Numbered from the stretch's first letter, positions 35,882-44,349 are shown. The stretch: 64,000 bases of DNA from Agrilutibacter niabensis (GCF_042657165.1 NZ_JBHSNJ010000013.1:558001-622000); one strand, 5' to 3'. Notes: generated by a model from the sequence alone, not told the origin. A program made the numbers and translations.

Positions 35882-36589
35882 GTGGCCGCCTGCGCGGTGC
35901 CGCAGTCCGGCGATGGCGCGGCCCCGGTGCCTGCACTGTTGCGCGACCTCGGCCGCCAGCCCTACGAGCCGGTGTGGCGGGCCATGCAGGCCTTTACCGA
36001 CACCCGTGACGAATCCACCGCCGACGAGCTGTGGCTGGTCGAGCACGACCCGGTGTTCACCCTCGGCCAGGCCGGCAAGGAGGAGCACGTGCTGATGCCG
36101 GGCGACATCCCGGTGCTGCACGTCGACCGCGGCGGCCAGGTGACCTACCACGGCCCCGGCCAGATCGTGCTGTACCCGTTGTTCGACCTGAAGCGCCTGA
36201 AGGTCGGCGTGAAGGACTACGTCTGCCGGATCGAGCAGGCGATGATCGACACGCTCGCGGACTGGAACATCCTCGCGGTGCGCCGCGAGGGCGCGCCGGG
36301 CGTTTACGTCAATGACGCCAAGATCGGGGCGCTCGGCATCCGCGTCCGCCATGGCTGCACCTTCCACGGCCTCGCGTTCAACATCGCGATGGACCTGGAG
36401 CCGTTCAGCCGCATCAATCCCTGCGGTTACCAGGGGTTGCAGGTGACCTCGATGCTAGACTTGGGCGGCCCGTCCAGCCTGGACGAGGTCAAGCCCGTGC
36501 TGATCGCGCATGTCGCCCGCCTGTTCGGATTGGGTGTGGATGCGGCGCCGGCCGGTTTCGACCACCCCATGGCAAGGGAAACTGCATGA
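35882..36589 (+). CDS. lipB: Octanoyl-[acyl-carrier-protein]-protein octanoyltransferase
   Basis: A 235-residue cytoplasmic enzyme transferring octanoate from ACP to lipoyl domains, the first step of lipoate synthesis. Catalytic residues are Lys147 in NDAKIGALGIR and Cys181 in INPCGYQGL. RGGQVTYHGPGQ is the substrate-pocket motif. There is no ATG near the expected N-terminus. GTG at 35882 (just after the ybeD stop) fits best, and GTG at 35867, overlapping ybeD, is possible. Its stop overlaps the next small gene by 3 nt. Confidence 0.95.
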   Translation: MAACAVPQSGDGAAPVPALLRDLGRQPYEPVWRAMQAFTDTRDESTADELWLVEHDPVFTLGQAGKEEHVLMPGDIPVLHVDRGGQVTYHGPGQIVLYPLFDLKRLKVGVKDYVCRIEQAMIDTLADWNILAVRREGAPGVYVNDAKIGALGIRVRHGCTFHGLAFNIAMDLEPFSRINPCGYQGLQVTSMLDLGGPSSLDEVKPVLIAHVARLFGLGVDAAPAGFDHPMARETA

Positions 36590-36717
36590 AGCTCGCGAAT
36601 CGGAAGTCGTGGGCCGCGCTGGCGGCATTTGTCGCCTTGTTCGCAGTGCTTGTCGGCGGTTACCACATCGGCAAGGACCTCGCGCAGCGCGACAACATGC
36701 AGCAGCACGCGAACTGA
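36586..36717 (+). CDS. 43-residue single-pass membrane protein between lipB and lipA
   Basis: A short gene overlapping the lipB stop as ATGA, with AGGGA about 6 nt before the ATG. The 43 residues are a basic N-terminus (KLANRKSW), one transmembrane helix (about 9-25, AALAAFVALFAVLVGG) and a polar tail ending in MQQHAN. The positive-inside rule places the N-terminus in the cytoplasm. I recognise no family. It lies between two lipoate genes and is probably translated by coupling with lipB. Whether it has a role in lipoylation is unknown. The ribosome site, coupling and helix argue against a chance frame. Confidence 0.6.
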   Translation: MKLANRKSWAALAAFVALFAVLVGGYHIGKDLAQRDNMQQHAN

Positions 36718-36767
36718 TCCAGCCCGGCGGAGCCGCGGGCTGGTTGCACGCAAGAGCAGAAATTCGA

Positions 36768-37781
36768 ATGACCACCGATTCCGCCACCAAGACCATCCCG
36801 CTTGCCGTCGTCGGCAGCGACGCTCCCGCGCCGCTGCAGCCCGGCGTGAAGCAGCTCGGTGGCGACAAGATCAGCCGCTCGCCGGTGCAGTTCGCCGACG
36901 CCCCGGTGCTGCGCAAGCCCTCGTGGATCCGCGTGCGCATTCCCAGCGACAACTCGGTGGCGCGGCTCAAGGCCAAGCTGCGCGAGAACCGCCTGGTCAC
37001 CGTGTGCGAGGAGGCCAGTTGCCCCAACATCCATGAGTGCTTCAGCCACGGCACCGCGACCTTCATGATCCTCGGCGAGGTCTGCACGCGCCGCTGCTCG
37101 TTCTGCGATGTCGCGCACGGCCGTCCGAAGCCTCCGGATCCTGAGGAACCCGTGCACCTGGCGACGACCGTCGCCGACATGGGGCTGAAGTACGTGGTGG
37201 TCACCAGCGTCGACCGCGACGACCTGCGCGACGGCGGTGCCCAGCATTTCGTCGACTGCATCCGCGCGATCCGCGAGCACAGCCCGAAGACCAAGATCGA
37301 AACCCTCACGCCCGACTTCCGCGGCAAGGGCCGCATGGAGCGCGCGCTGGAGATCTTCGCGGCGGATCCGCCGGACGTGTTCAACCACAACATCGAAACC
37401 GTGCCGGACCTGTACACCAACGTGCGTCCGGGCGCGGACTACCAGTGGTCGCTGACGTTGCTGCAGAAATTCAAGGCGCAGCATCCGGACGTCGCGACCA
37501 AGAGCGGCATCATGCTCGGCCTGGGCGAGACCATGGAGCAGGTGCAGGCAACGCTGCGCGACCTGCGCGCGCATGACGTCGACATGATCACCATCGGCCA
37601 GTACCTGCAGCCGACCCCGCACCACCATCCGGTGATGCGCTACTGGACGCCGGACGAGTTCAAGCAACTCGAGGAGTTCGGCTACGGACTTGGTTTCTCC
37701 CACGTCGCCTCCGGTCCACTGGTGCGTTCGTCGTACCACGCCGACCGTTCGGCGATCGAAGCGGGATACGCCGAAGCGTAA
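36768..37781 (+). CDS. lipA: Lipoyl synthase (radical SAM)
   Basis: A 337-residue radical-SAM enzyme inserting two sulfurs into octanoyl-lipoyl domains. The auxiliary 4Fe-4S cluster ligands are Cys80, Cys85 and Cys91 (CEEASCPNIHEC) with a Ser in RSSYHA (321-322). The radical-SAM cluster is Cys106-x3-Cys110-x2-Cys113 (CTRRCSFC). The first ~50 residues are a variable N-terminal extension. An 8-bp stem (36719-36726 with 36736-36743) lies between the small membrane gene and the lipA start. It completes the ybeD-lipB-lipA unit. Confidence 0.98.
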   Translation: MTTDSATKTIPLAVVGSDAPAPLQPGVKQLGGDKISRSPVQFADAPVLRKPSWIRVRIPSDNSVARLKAKLRENRLVTVCEEASCPNIHECFSHGTATFMILGEVCTRRCSFCDVAHGRPKPPDPEEPVHLATTVADMGLKYVVVTSVDRDDLRDGGAQHFVDCIRAIREHSPKTKIETLTPDFRGKGRMERALEIFAADPPDVFNHNIETVPDLYTNVRPGADYQWSLTLLQKFKAQHPDVATKSGIMLGLGETMEQVQATLRDLRAHDVDMITIGQYLQPTPHHHPVMRYWTPDEFKQLEEFGYGLGFSHVASGPLVRSSYHADRSAIEAGYAEA

Positions 37782-38047
37782 GCCGCGCGGCTCATCGTGC
37801 CTTGGTCGGCACGGAACCTGCGAATGCATCGCGCGCACGCTGCGAGCTCAGCGTGGCCCGTTCAAATCCGGGGTCACCAAACTGAACCCTTTCCGGCCGG
37901 CCCCGTCGTCCGTGCGAACAACCCGTTAATTGGGACTCTTTGGCGCCGTTTCCGCGGTCGACAGGGCCCGCAACTTCCGGCACTGTGGAACTGTCGAATC
38001 CCGCGACATCCTTGATCCGGGCCATGTCGGCCCGAGAGCCCCCCGCA

Positions 38048-40300
38048 ATGACCATCAAGTTCCCACGTGCCGCGACCGTGCTGGTTGCCTCCCTGCTCAC
38101 CGTCCCGGTCGCGCTGCTCGCCGCGGATGGCGCCAAGACCGCGCACCTGCCGGTTCCGCCGCAAAGCGACAAGGCGCTGCTGCAGTCGGTCGATGCGAAG
38201 ACGCTGCCCAATGCGCCGACGACCGACCAGACCACGGCCGCCAAGCTCGTCTACGGGCTGTTGTCCGACAGCCGCTACGCCTATCGTCCGCGCGCGCTCG
38301 ACGACACCCTGTCGGCCGACATGTACAAGCGCTACCTCGAGGCGCTCGACGGCGGCAAGCAGTTCTTCAGCGCGAAGGACATCGCGAAGTTCGATGCCTA
38401 CAAGTTCGGCTTCGACGACGCGATCAAGTCCGGGAACCTCGAAACGGCCTATGCGATGTTCGCGGCCTACCGCCAGCGTTTCGATGCACGCGTCGCGTAC
38501 GCCCGCAACCTGCTCAAGCAGGACATCTTCACCTTCACCGGCAATGACCGCTTCGAGTACGACCGCGAGGACGCGCCCTGGGCCGCGGACGAAGCCGCGC
38601 TCGACACGCTGTGGAAGCAGACCGTGCGCAACGACTGGTTGCGCCTGAAGCTCGCCGGCAAGAAGCCTGAGGACATCCGCACGACGCTCGACAAGCGCTA
38701 CCTCAACATGGCCAAGGGCGTGGCCGAACTGAAGGGCGAGGACGTCTTCCAGACCTTCCTCAACAGCTACGCCAACGCGATCGATCCGCACACCGATTAC
38801 TTCACTCCGCGCACGGCCGACAACTTCAACATGAGCATGTCGTTGTCGCTGGAAGGCATCGGCGCGGTGCTGCAGAAGCAGGACGACGTGGTCGCGATCC
38901 GCGAGATCGTGCCCGGCGGTCCCGCCGGCAAGTCGGGCAAGCTCAAGCCCGGCGACCGCATCGTCGGCGTCGGCCAGGGCGCCAGCGGCCTGATGGAAGA
39001 CGTGATCGGCTGGCGCATCGACGATGTCGTCGCCAAGATCCGCGGCGCCAAGGGCACGCGCGTGCGCCTCGACGTGATCCCGGCCGAAGCCGGCCTCGAC
39101 AGCCAGCCCAGCCGCCTGGTGCTGGTGCGCGACAAGGTGCGCCTGGAAGACCAGGCCGCGAAGGCGGAAACCATCACCCTGCCGGGCGCGAGCGGCGTGC
39201 CCGCGCGCCGCATCGGCGTGATCAAGCTGCCCGGCTTCTACCAGGACTTCGAAGGCCGACGCCGCAACGATGGCGACTACGCCTCGGCCACGCGCGACGT
39301 GGCGAAGCTGCTGACCAGGCTGCGCGGCGAGAAGGTCGACGGCGTGGTGCTCGACCTGCGCAACAACGGTGGCGGTTCGCTCGACGAGGCCATCGACCTC
39401 ACCGGCCTGTTCATCGACCGCGGCCCGGTCGTGCAGCAGCGCGAGTCCGGCGGCCGCGTGCAGGTCTACGGCGACGAGGACTCGGGCATCGCCTGGGAAG
39501 GCCCGCTCGCCGTGCTGATCAACCGCGGTTCGGCGTCGGCGTCGGAGATCTTCGCCGGCGCGATCCAGGACTACGGCCGCGGCCTCGTCATCGGCGAGAC
39601 CAGCTTCGGCAAGGGCACCGTGCAGAACCTGGTCGACCTCGACCGCTGGCCGGCGAACGAAACCGCGCGCTTCGGCCAGGTCAAGCTGACCATCGCGCAG
39701 TTCTTCCGCGTCAGCGGCGGCAGCACGCAGAACCGTGGCGTGGTGCCGGACATCGCCTTCCCGGTGTCGGTCGATGCCAGCGAGTTCGGCGAGAGCACCT
39801 ACGACAATGCGTTGCCGTGGACGCGCATCGCCTCCGTCCAGCACACCCGCTACGGCAACTTCGCCCCGCTGTTGCCGAAGCTGGAGTCGCTGCACAGCGC
39901 GCGCATCGCCAAGGACAAGGAATTCCAGTGGTGGAGCGAGGATGTGGCGCAGTTCCGCACCGAGCGCGCGAAGAAGTCGGTGTCGCTGAATGAAGCCGAG
40001 CGCCGCGCCGAACGCGACCGCGAAGACGCCAAGCGCAAGACGCGCCAGGAACAGCGCAAGGCGCTGGGGCTGGCCATCGATCCGCTGGCCGACGACAGCG
40101 TCGACGATGGCCTCGCCTCCAGTGAGCGCGACATCGCCAAGGACGCTGCGCGCGAGAAGCTCGCCGAGCAGCGCCCCGATCCGCTGCTGCGCGAATCCGC
40201 CGCGATCCTCGCCGACGCGGTGCAGCTGCTCAAGGCCGACGGCAAGCTGTCGGCGCAGGTGCTGCCGACCGCGAACATCCCGGGACATTGGGCTGACTGA
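38048..40300 (+). CDS. prc: Tail-specific periplasmic protease Prc/Tsp (S41)
   Basis: A 750-residue periplasmic C-terminal processing protease that degrades tagged proteins and peptidoglycan hydrolases. The signal peptide cleaves near VALLAAD (about 25). An N-terminal Tsp helical domain leads to a PDZ domain (about 260-350, with LEGIGAVLQ and GGPAGKSGKLKPGDRIVGV) and then the S41 core. The catalytic dyad is Ser497 in GSASASEI and Lys522 in SFGKGTVQ, with the same 25-residue spacing as E. coli Prc. A Lys/Arg/Glu-rich C-terminal DUF3340 region (about 630-720) follows. The ATG at 38048 is preferred over an upstream ATG because it directly precedes the signal peptide. Confidence 0.95.
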   Translation: MTIKFPRAATVLVASLLTVPVALLAADGAKTAHLPVPPQSDKALLQSVDAKTLPNAPTTDQTTAAKLVYGLLSDSRYAYRPRALDDTLSADMYKRYLEALDGGKQFFSAKDIAKFDAYKFGFDDAIKSGNLETAYAMFAAYRQRFDARVAYARNLLKQDIFTFTGNDRFEYDREDAPWAADEAALDTLWKQTVRNDWLRLKLAGKKPEDIRTTLDKRYLNMAKGVAELKGEDVFQTFLNSYANAIDPHTDYFTPRTADNFNMSMSLSLEGIGAVLQKQDDVVAIREIVPGGPAGKSGKLKPGDRIVGVGQGASGLMEDVIGWRIDDVVAKIRGAKGTRVRLDVIPAEAGLDSQPSRLVLVRDKVRLEDQAAKAETITLPGASGVPARRIGVIKLPGFYQDFEGRRRNDGDYASATRDVAKLLTRLRGEKVDGVVLDLRNNGGGSLDEAIDLTGLFIDRGPVVQQRESGGRVQVYGDEDSGIAWEGPLAVLINRGSASASEIFAGAIQDYGRGLVIGETSFGKGTVQNLVDLDRWPANETARFGQVKLTIAQFFRVSGGSTQNRGVVPDIAFPVSVDASEFGESTYDNALPWTRIASVQHTRYGNFAPLLPKLESLHSARIAKDKEFQWWSEDVAQFRTERAKKSVSLNEAERRAERDREDAKRKTRQEQRKALGLAIDPLADDSVDDGLASSERDIAKDAAREKLAEQRPDPLLRESAAILADAVQLLKADGKLSAQVLPTANIPGHWAD

Positions 40301-40363
40301 GTAGCGTGTCGAGGACGGTGTGGCGAGCCAGGTCAGCGGCCCGCCGCGACAGCAAGAATCGGA

Positions 40364-40389
40364 TAGCGGGCACCTTCGGGTGCCCGCTA
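40364..40389 (+). terminator. 11-bp stem with TTCG loop after prc
   Basis: Perfect 11-bp stem (40364-40374 with 40379-40389) closed by TTCG, 63 nt after the prc stop and ending 11 nt before the next ATG. It has no T-tract. It could end prc transcripts or fold the leader of the alkyltransferase mRNA, since it abuts that gene's start. Confidence 0.5.
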
Positions 40390-40400
40390 CGCTTGGGGCC

Positions 40401-41285
40401 ATGAACGCGATGGTCAAGAAAATTCCCGCGCCGGCCGCCAGTTCCAGTGACAGGGATCCCAGTGGCAAGGATCCCAGCGACAAGCTCGAACGCGTCCGCA
40501 TCCTGCTCGACGACGGCGAGCCGTCGCTGAACGAGTTGGCGGCGGCCGTCCGGCTGAGTCCCTCGCACCTGCAGCGCCGCTTCACCGCGCGCTTTGGCCT
40601 GAGCCCGGCCGAATACCTCGCCCAGCGCAAGCTGGGCACCCTGAAGTCGGCCCTGCGCGAGGGCCGCGATGTCAGCGCCGCCCTCTACGACGCCGGTTAC
40701 GGCTCGCCATCGCGCGTGTACGAACGCGGCGCCGCGAAGCTCGGCATGACGCCGGCGCGCTACCGGGCCGGCGGCGACGGCGAACGCATCCGCTGGAGCC
40801 TGCTCGATACCGCGCTCGGCACCGCGCTGGTCGCCACCACCCAGCGCGGCATCTGCATGATCGAACTGGGCGAGGATCCGGCGGCGCTGGAAGCGAAGTT
40901 GCGCGCCGAATTCCCGCGGGCCGCGCTGGAGCGCGTGGATGCCGGGCGCGACGAGTTCCTCGCCCCGCGCCTGCGCGCGGTCGCCGATGCGCTCGCGGGC
41001 AGGCAGGCCCAGGTCGACATCGACCTGATCGGCACCGCGTTCCAGAAGAAGGTCTGGGACGCGCTGATGAAGATCCCGCGTGGCGAGACCCGCAGCTACG
41101 CCGAAGTCGCCGCGCAGCTGGGCGCACCGCGTGGCGCGCGTGCGGTGGCCAGTGCGTGCGCGCACAACCGCATGGCGATCGTGGTGCCGTGCCATCGCGT
41201 GGTGCGCGGCGACGGCTCGCTCGGCGGCTACCGCTGGGGCCTGCCGATGAAGGAGAAGGTGTTGCAGCGCGAGCGCGCCGCCTGA
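40401..41285 (+). CDS. Ada-like protein: AraC-type HTH fused to O6-alkylguanine-DNA alkyltransferase
   Basis: A 294-residue protein with an N-terminal AraC-type helix-turn-helix (about 25-115, SLNELAAAVRLSPSHLQRRFTARFG) and a C-terminal methyltransferase domain. The suicide cysteine is Cys264 in the VVPCHRV motif, preceded by GTAFQKKVWDALMKIPRGET. It would repair O6-methylguanine and perhaps regulate repair genes. E. coli Ada also has an N-terminal zinc domain that accepts methyl groups from phosphotriesters and activates the protein; it is missing here. The true start may be ATG 40401 or 40410. It is convergent with the Lrp gene. Confidence 0.92.
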   Translation: MNAMVKKIPAPAASSSDRDPSGKDPSDKLERVRILLDDGEPSLNELAAAVRLSPSHLQRRFTARFGLSPAEYLAQRKLGTLKSALREGRDVSAALYDAGYGSPSRVYERGAAKLGMTPARYRAGGDGERIRWSLLDTALGTALVATTQRGICMIELGEDPAALEAKLRAEFPRAALERVDAGRDEFLAPRLRAVADALAGRQAQVDIDLIGTAFQKKVWDALMKIPRGETRSYAEVAAQLGAPRGARAVASACAHNRMAIVVPCHRVVRGDGSLGGYRWGLPMKEKVLQRERAA

Positions 41286-41293
41286 CGGCGCGG

Positions 41294-41788
41294 CTAGCGC
41301 TTGCGCCGCGTCGGCGGTCGCGTCGGCAAGGCCAGTCCTTGCTTGACCGGCTCGAACACCATCCGCGTCTCGTAGCGCTTGAGGTTCTCGTCGCCGCCGA
41401 ACAGGCGCTCGGCCACTTCGCGCGTGTGCGCCAGGCCGGTGGTTGCCAGGATGACCAGGTAATCCCACTCGCCGGCGAGCACGTAACACTGCTGCACCTC
41501 CGGCGCCGAGCGCAGGCGCGCATGCAGCGCGGCGTGGTGGCGCGCGGATTCGCGTTCCAGCGCGACCAGCACGGTGGCGAGCGTGACGTTGCCCAACTGC
41601 GCCGGATTCAGCACCGCCACCGTACGCATGAACCCGCTCTCGCGGTAACGCTTGATCCGCCGCTGCACGGCGCTGGCGGACAACCCGACCGCTTCGCCCA
41701 AAGCGGTCAGGGTGACGCCGGCATCGCGCTGCAGCAGCTCGAGCAGGCGATGGTCGAATTCGTCGAGGGCGAGGGGTCCGCTGGCCAC
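41294..41788 (-). CDS. Lrp/AsnC family transcriptional regulator
   Basis: A 164-residue regulator with an N-terminal AsnC-type winged HTH (about 5-60, LDEFDHRLLELLQRDAGVTLTALGEAVGLSASAVQRRIKR) and a C-terminal RAM/ligand domain (about 70-150, VLAGEWDYLVILATTG). Such proteins oligomerise and respond to amino acids. No ATG lies near the expected N-terminus, and GTG at 41788 gives a normal length without a clear ribosome site. The start is adjacent to an AT-rich palindrome shared with the divergent DinB-fold gene, so autoregulation and control of that gene are likely. Confidence 0.9.
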   Translation of the reverse strand: MASGPLALDEFDHRLLELLQRDAGVTLTALGEAVGLSASAVQRRIKRYRESGFMRTVAVLNPAQLGNVTLATVLVALERESARHHAALHARLRSAPEVQQCYVLAGEWDYLVILATTGLAHTREVAERLFGGDENLKRYETRMVFEPVKQGLALPTRPPTRRKR

Positions 41789-41790
41789 GC

Positions 41791-41820
41791 AATATTTTTG
41801 CGCCGTGGCGCATATATTTT
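41791..41820. promoter_or_regulatory. AT-flanked palindrome, candidate Lrp-type operator
   Basis: A 12-bp core palindrome GCGCCGTGGCGC (41800-41811; mismatched only at its centre) is flanked on both sides by A/T-only arms, making a near-symmetric 30-bp site. It begins 2 nt before the GTG of the Lrp gene and sits 91 nt before the divergent DinB-fold gene. Such long A/T tracts are rare in this GC-rich window, and Lrp-family proteins bind A/T-rich palindromes. Confidence 0.5.
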
Positions 41821-41911
41821 CAAGCGCGATGCTTGATGCGCCGCTACGCTTTCCTTTCGGCGCAGCGCGCCATTCCCTCCGTGCCAGTGTTCCGCTCTCC
41901 GCGAAACCGCC

Positions 41912-42421
41912 ATGACCGACCCCACCCTGCAAGCACTTGCCGCGTTCCCGCAGCAGCTGGAAGCGCACTACGCCGCGATCCCGCCGGGGCTGGAGCAGTT
42001 CGTGCCGACTTCGTGGGAAGGCATCCCGAGCGAGCGCTTCACCCCGATCGGGCAGGTGCTGCACGTGCGCGACATCGAGATCGACGGGTACCAGGTGCGG
42101 TTCCATCGCACCTTGCACGAGGAACGGCCGCTGCTCGCCGATATCGACAGCTACGCCCTGGCCGATGAACGCGGTTATGCCGATGCCCACGACGCACGGG
42201 CCGTGCTGGTGGAATTCCGCGTTGCGCGGGAGCGCTTGGTGGCGCAGCTGTCGAAGCTGCAAGCTGCCGACTGGGCGCGCACGGCGGACTTCGGCGGTTA
42301 TGGCCCGGTCACCGTGCGCGGCCTGATGCACTACCTGTGCAGCCACGACCAGCAACACCTCGCGGGGCTGCAATGGCTGCTCGGCCAGATCGAAGCTACA
42401 CGCGCCGCGTCCCCGTCCTGA
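41912..42421 (+). CDS. DinB-fold (DinB/YfiT superfamily) protein
   Basis: A 169-residue four-helix-bundle protein of the DinB superfamily. It has VLHVRDIEIDGYQVRFHRTLHEE in the first half and MHYLCSHDQQHLAG near the C-terminus, supplying the His residues that normally bind a divalent metal. Many members are thiol-dependent transferases, but the substrate is unknown. It is divergent from the Lrp gene, which probably controls it. An EamA exporter gene follows after 36 nt, suggesting co-transcription. Confidence 0.82.
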   Translation: MTDPTLQALAAFPQQLEAHYAAIPPGLEQFVPTSWEGIPSERFTPIGQVLHVRDIEIDGYQVRFHRTLHEERPLLADIDSYALADERGYADAHDARAVLVEFRVARERLVAQLSKLQAADWARTADFGGYGPVTVRGLMHYLCSHDQQHLAGLQWLLGQIEATRAASPS

Positions 42422-42457
42422 ATCCCTCAGCCCGCTCCCCCTCCGGTTCGCGCCCCC

Positions 42458-43405
42458 ATGAATTCCGTTGTCGCCACTACCCATCGCAGTACCTCCGCGC
42501 TTGCCGTCGCTTTCGCGTTGGCATCCGTGTACGTGCTGTGGGGCTCGACCTATCTCGCGATCCGTTTCGCACTGGAGGGCTATCCGCCGTTCCTGCTCGG
42601 TGCGATCCGCATGGCGATCGCCGGCGCGATCATGTTCGCGGTGCTGCGCTGGCGCGGCGCGAAGCCGCCGACAAGGCGGCAGTGGCGCACGCTCGCGGTG
42701 CTGTCGATCTGGATGGTGCTGCTCTCCAACGGGCTGGTGAACCTCGCCGAGACCGAAGTCGGCTCAGGTCTCGCCGCGATCGCTGTCGCTTCGATGCCGC
42801 TGTTCGCCGGCGTGTTCGCGATGCTGCGTGGACGGCATCCGTCGAAGATCGAATGGGTCGGCCTCATCATCGGATTCCTCGGCGTGCTCTGGCTCAACGC
42901 CGGCAGCGAACTGTCGTCGTCCCTGCTGGGCCTGGTGTGCCTGGTGATCGCGCCGATCGCGTGGGCCTGGGGTTCGATCTGGAGCCGCGACCAGGACCTG
43001 CCGGAGCCCTTCATGTCCGCGGCCGGCCAGATGCTGGTGGGCAGCGTGTGGATGCTGGTCGCCGCGCTGGTCACCGGCGAGCGTTTCGCCGGCGTGCCTT
43101 CAGTCAGCGCCACCGCGGCGATGCTGTATCTGGTCGTCGCCGGTTCGATCTTCGGCTTCACCGCCTACATCTGGCTGCTGCACCACGTGCGTCCTGCGCT
43201 GGCCACCAGCTATGCCTACGTGAATCCGCCGATCGCGGTGTTCTTCGGCTTCATGCTCGGTGGCGAGGTTTTCACCACGCATGACCTGGGTGCGATGGCG
43301 GTGATCCTGGTGGGCGTCGCCATCATCACCCTGGCGAAGGCGCGCTCGGCGCCGAGTACAACCGCGCCCGTGGCCCGCGAATCCGCGAACGAGCCCGCCG
43401 CATGA
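42458..43405 (+). CDS. EamA family exporter (YedA-like)
   Basis: A 315-residue drug/metabolite-transporter-superfamily permease with ten predicted transmembrane helices and two EamA repeats. The start SVYVLWGSTYLAIRFALEGYPPF and the VNPPIAVFFGFMLGGE loop match E. coli YedA. Substrates of this group are mostly unknown, with amino acid or metabolite export most likely. It overlaps the next EamA gene by 4 nt (ATGA), so two transporters of the same superfamily are co-expressed downstream of an Lrp-controlled region. Confidence 0.88.
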   Translation: MNSVVATTHRSTSALAVAFALASVYVLWGSTYLAIRFALEGYPPFLLGAIRMAIAGAIMFAVLRWRGAKPPTRRQWRTLAVLSIWMVLLSNGLVNLAETEVGSGLAAIAVASMPLFAGVFAMLRGRHPSKIEWVGLIIGFLGVLWLNAGSELSSSLLGLVCLVIAPIAWAWGSIWSRDQDLPEPFMSAAGQMLVGSVWMLVAALVTGERFAGVPSVSATAAMLYLVVAGSIFGFTAYIWLLHHVRPALATSYAYVNPPIAVFFGFMLGGEVFTTHDLGAMAVILVGVAIITLAKARSAPSTTAPVARESANEPAA

Positions 43406-44349
43406 ACCCGACTGCCGAAAACCGCGCCGGCCTGTGGGTCGCCGTCGCCTCGTTCGTGCTGTGGGGATTGATGCCGCTGTACTGGCACCTGCTCAAGGCA
43501 GTGCCCTCGCTGCAGGTGGTCGCGCACCGCGTGGTGTGGAGCACGCTGCTGGTGGTGGCGTGGCTGCTGTGGAAGCAGGGCCGCGGCTGGCTGCGCGTGG
43601 CCCTGGCGCGTCCGCGCGCGGCGTGGATGCTGGCCTTGAGCGGCGCGCTGATCGGCTTCAACTGGAGCCTGTACATCTGGGCGGTGAACGCCGGGCACGT
43701 GGTCGAAAGCAGCCTGGGCTACTTCATCAATCCGCTGTTGAACGTCGTGCTGGGTGTCGTGTTCCTGCACGAGCGCCTCAGCCGTGCGCAATGGATCGCG
43801 GTCGCGCTCGCCGCGGCGGGCGTGCTGTGGCTGACCGTGCACTTCGGCCAGCCGCCGTGGATCGCGATCTGCCTGGCGCTGTCGTTCGCGCTGTACGGCC
43901 TGCTGCGCAAGCTGCTGGCGATCGATGCGGTGGCGGGCCTGGGCGTGGAGAGCGTCTACCTGTTCCTGCCGGCGCTGGCGCTGCTGGCGTGGGGCGAGAC
44001 GCACGGGCAGGGCGGCTTCCTGCCCTTGGACGGCGTCGAGGGCTGGGGCGCGGGACGCGACCTGCTGCTCATCGTCGGTGGCGCGCTCACCGCGTTGCCG
44101 CTGATCGGCTTCGCCTTTGCGGTGCGGCGCGTGCCGTTGTCGGTAGTCGGGTTGCTGCAGTACATCGCGCCGACGCTGCAGTTCCTCACCGGCGTATTCG
44201 TGTTCCGCGAGGCGTTCGACCAGCAGCGGCTGGTCGGCTTCGTCTTCATCTGGGTAGGGCTGATGATCTTCGCGTTCGACGGGCTGCTGCGGTCGCGGCG
44301 TCCGTCGATCGCAGCGCCCGCCGTGCCGGTGCCAGCACGCGAGGGTTGA
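43402..44349 (+). CDS. rarD: EamA family transporter RarD
   Basis: A 315-residue ten-helix permease. LWGLMPLYWHLLKAVPSLQVVAHRVVWS and the segment NWSLYIWAVNAGHVVESSLGYFINPL are signatures of RarD, implicated in chloramphenicol-sensitivity and metabolite export in other bacteria. It is coupled to the YedA-like gene (ATGA) and immediately followed by a GNAT gene, so all three probably share one message. Confidence 0.92.
   Translation: MNPTAENRAGLWVAVASFVLWGLMPLYWHLLKAVPSLQVVAHRVVWSTLLVVAWLLWKQGRGWLRVALARPRAAWMLALSGALIGFNWSLYIWAVNAGHVVESSLGYFINPLLNVVLGVVFLHERLSRAQWIAVALAAAGVLWLTVHFGQPPWIAICLALSFALYGLLRKLLAIDAVAGLGVESVYLFLPALALLAWGETHGQGGFLPLDGVEGWGAGRDLLLIVGGALTALPLIGFAFAVRRVPLSVVGLLQYIAPTLQFLTGVFVFREAFDQQRLVGFVFIWVGLMIFAFDGLLRSRRPSIAAPAVPVPAREG

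Noticed and set aside
37782..38047. Possible leader peptide or riboswitch before prc
   Set aside because: No conserved riboswitch core or convincing short frame was recognised. It appears to be a long leader or promoter region.
37874..40639. 921-codon minus-strand open frame over prc
   Set aside because: A shadow of the prc protease, which has a complete signal peptide, PDZ domain and catalytic dyad on the plus strand.
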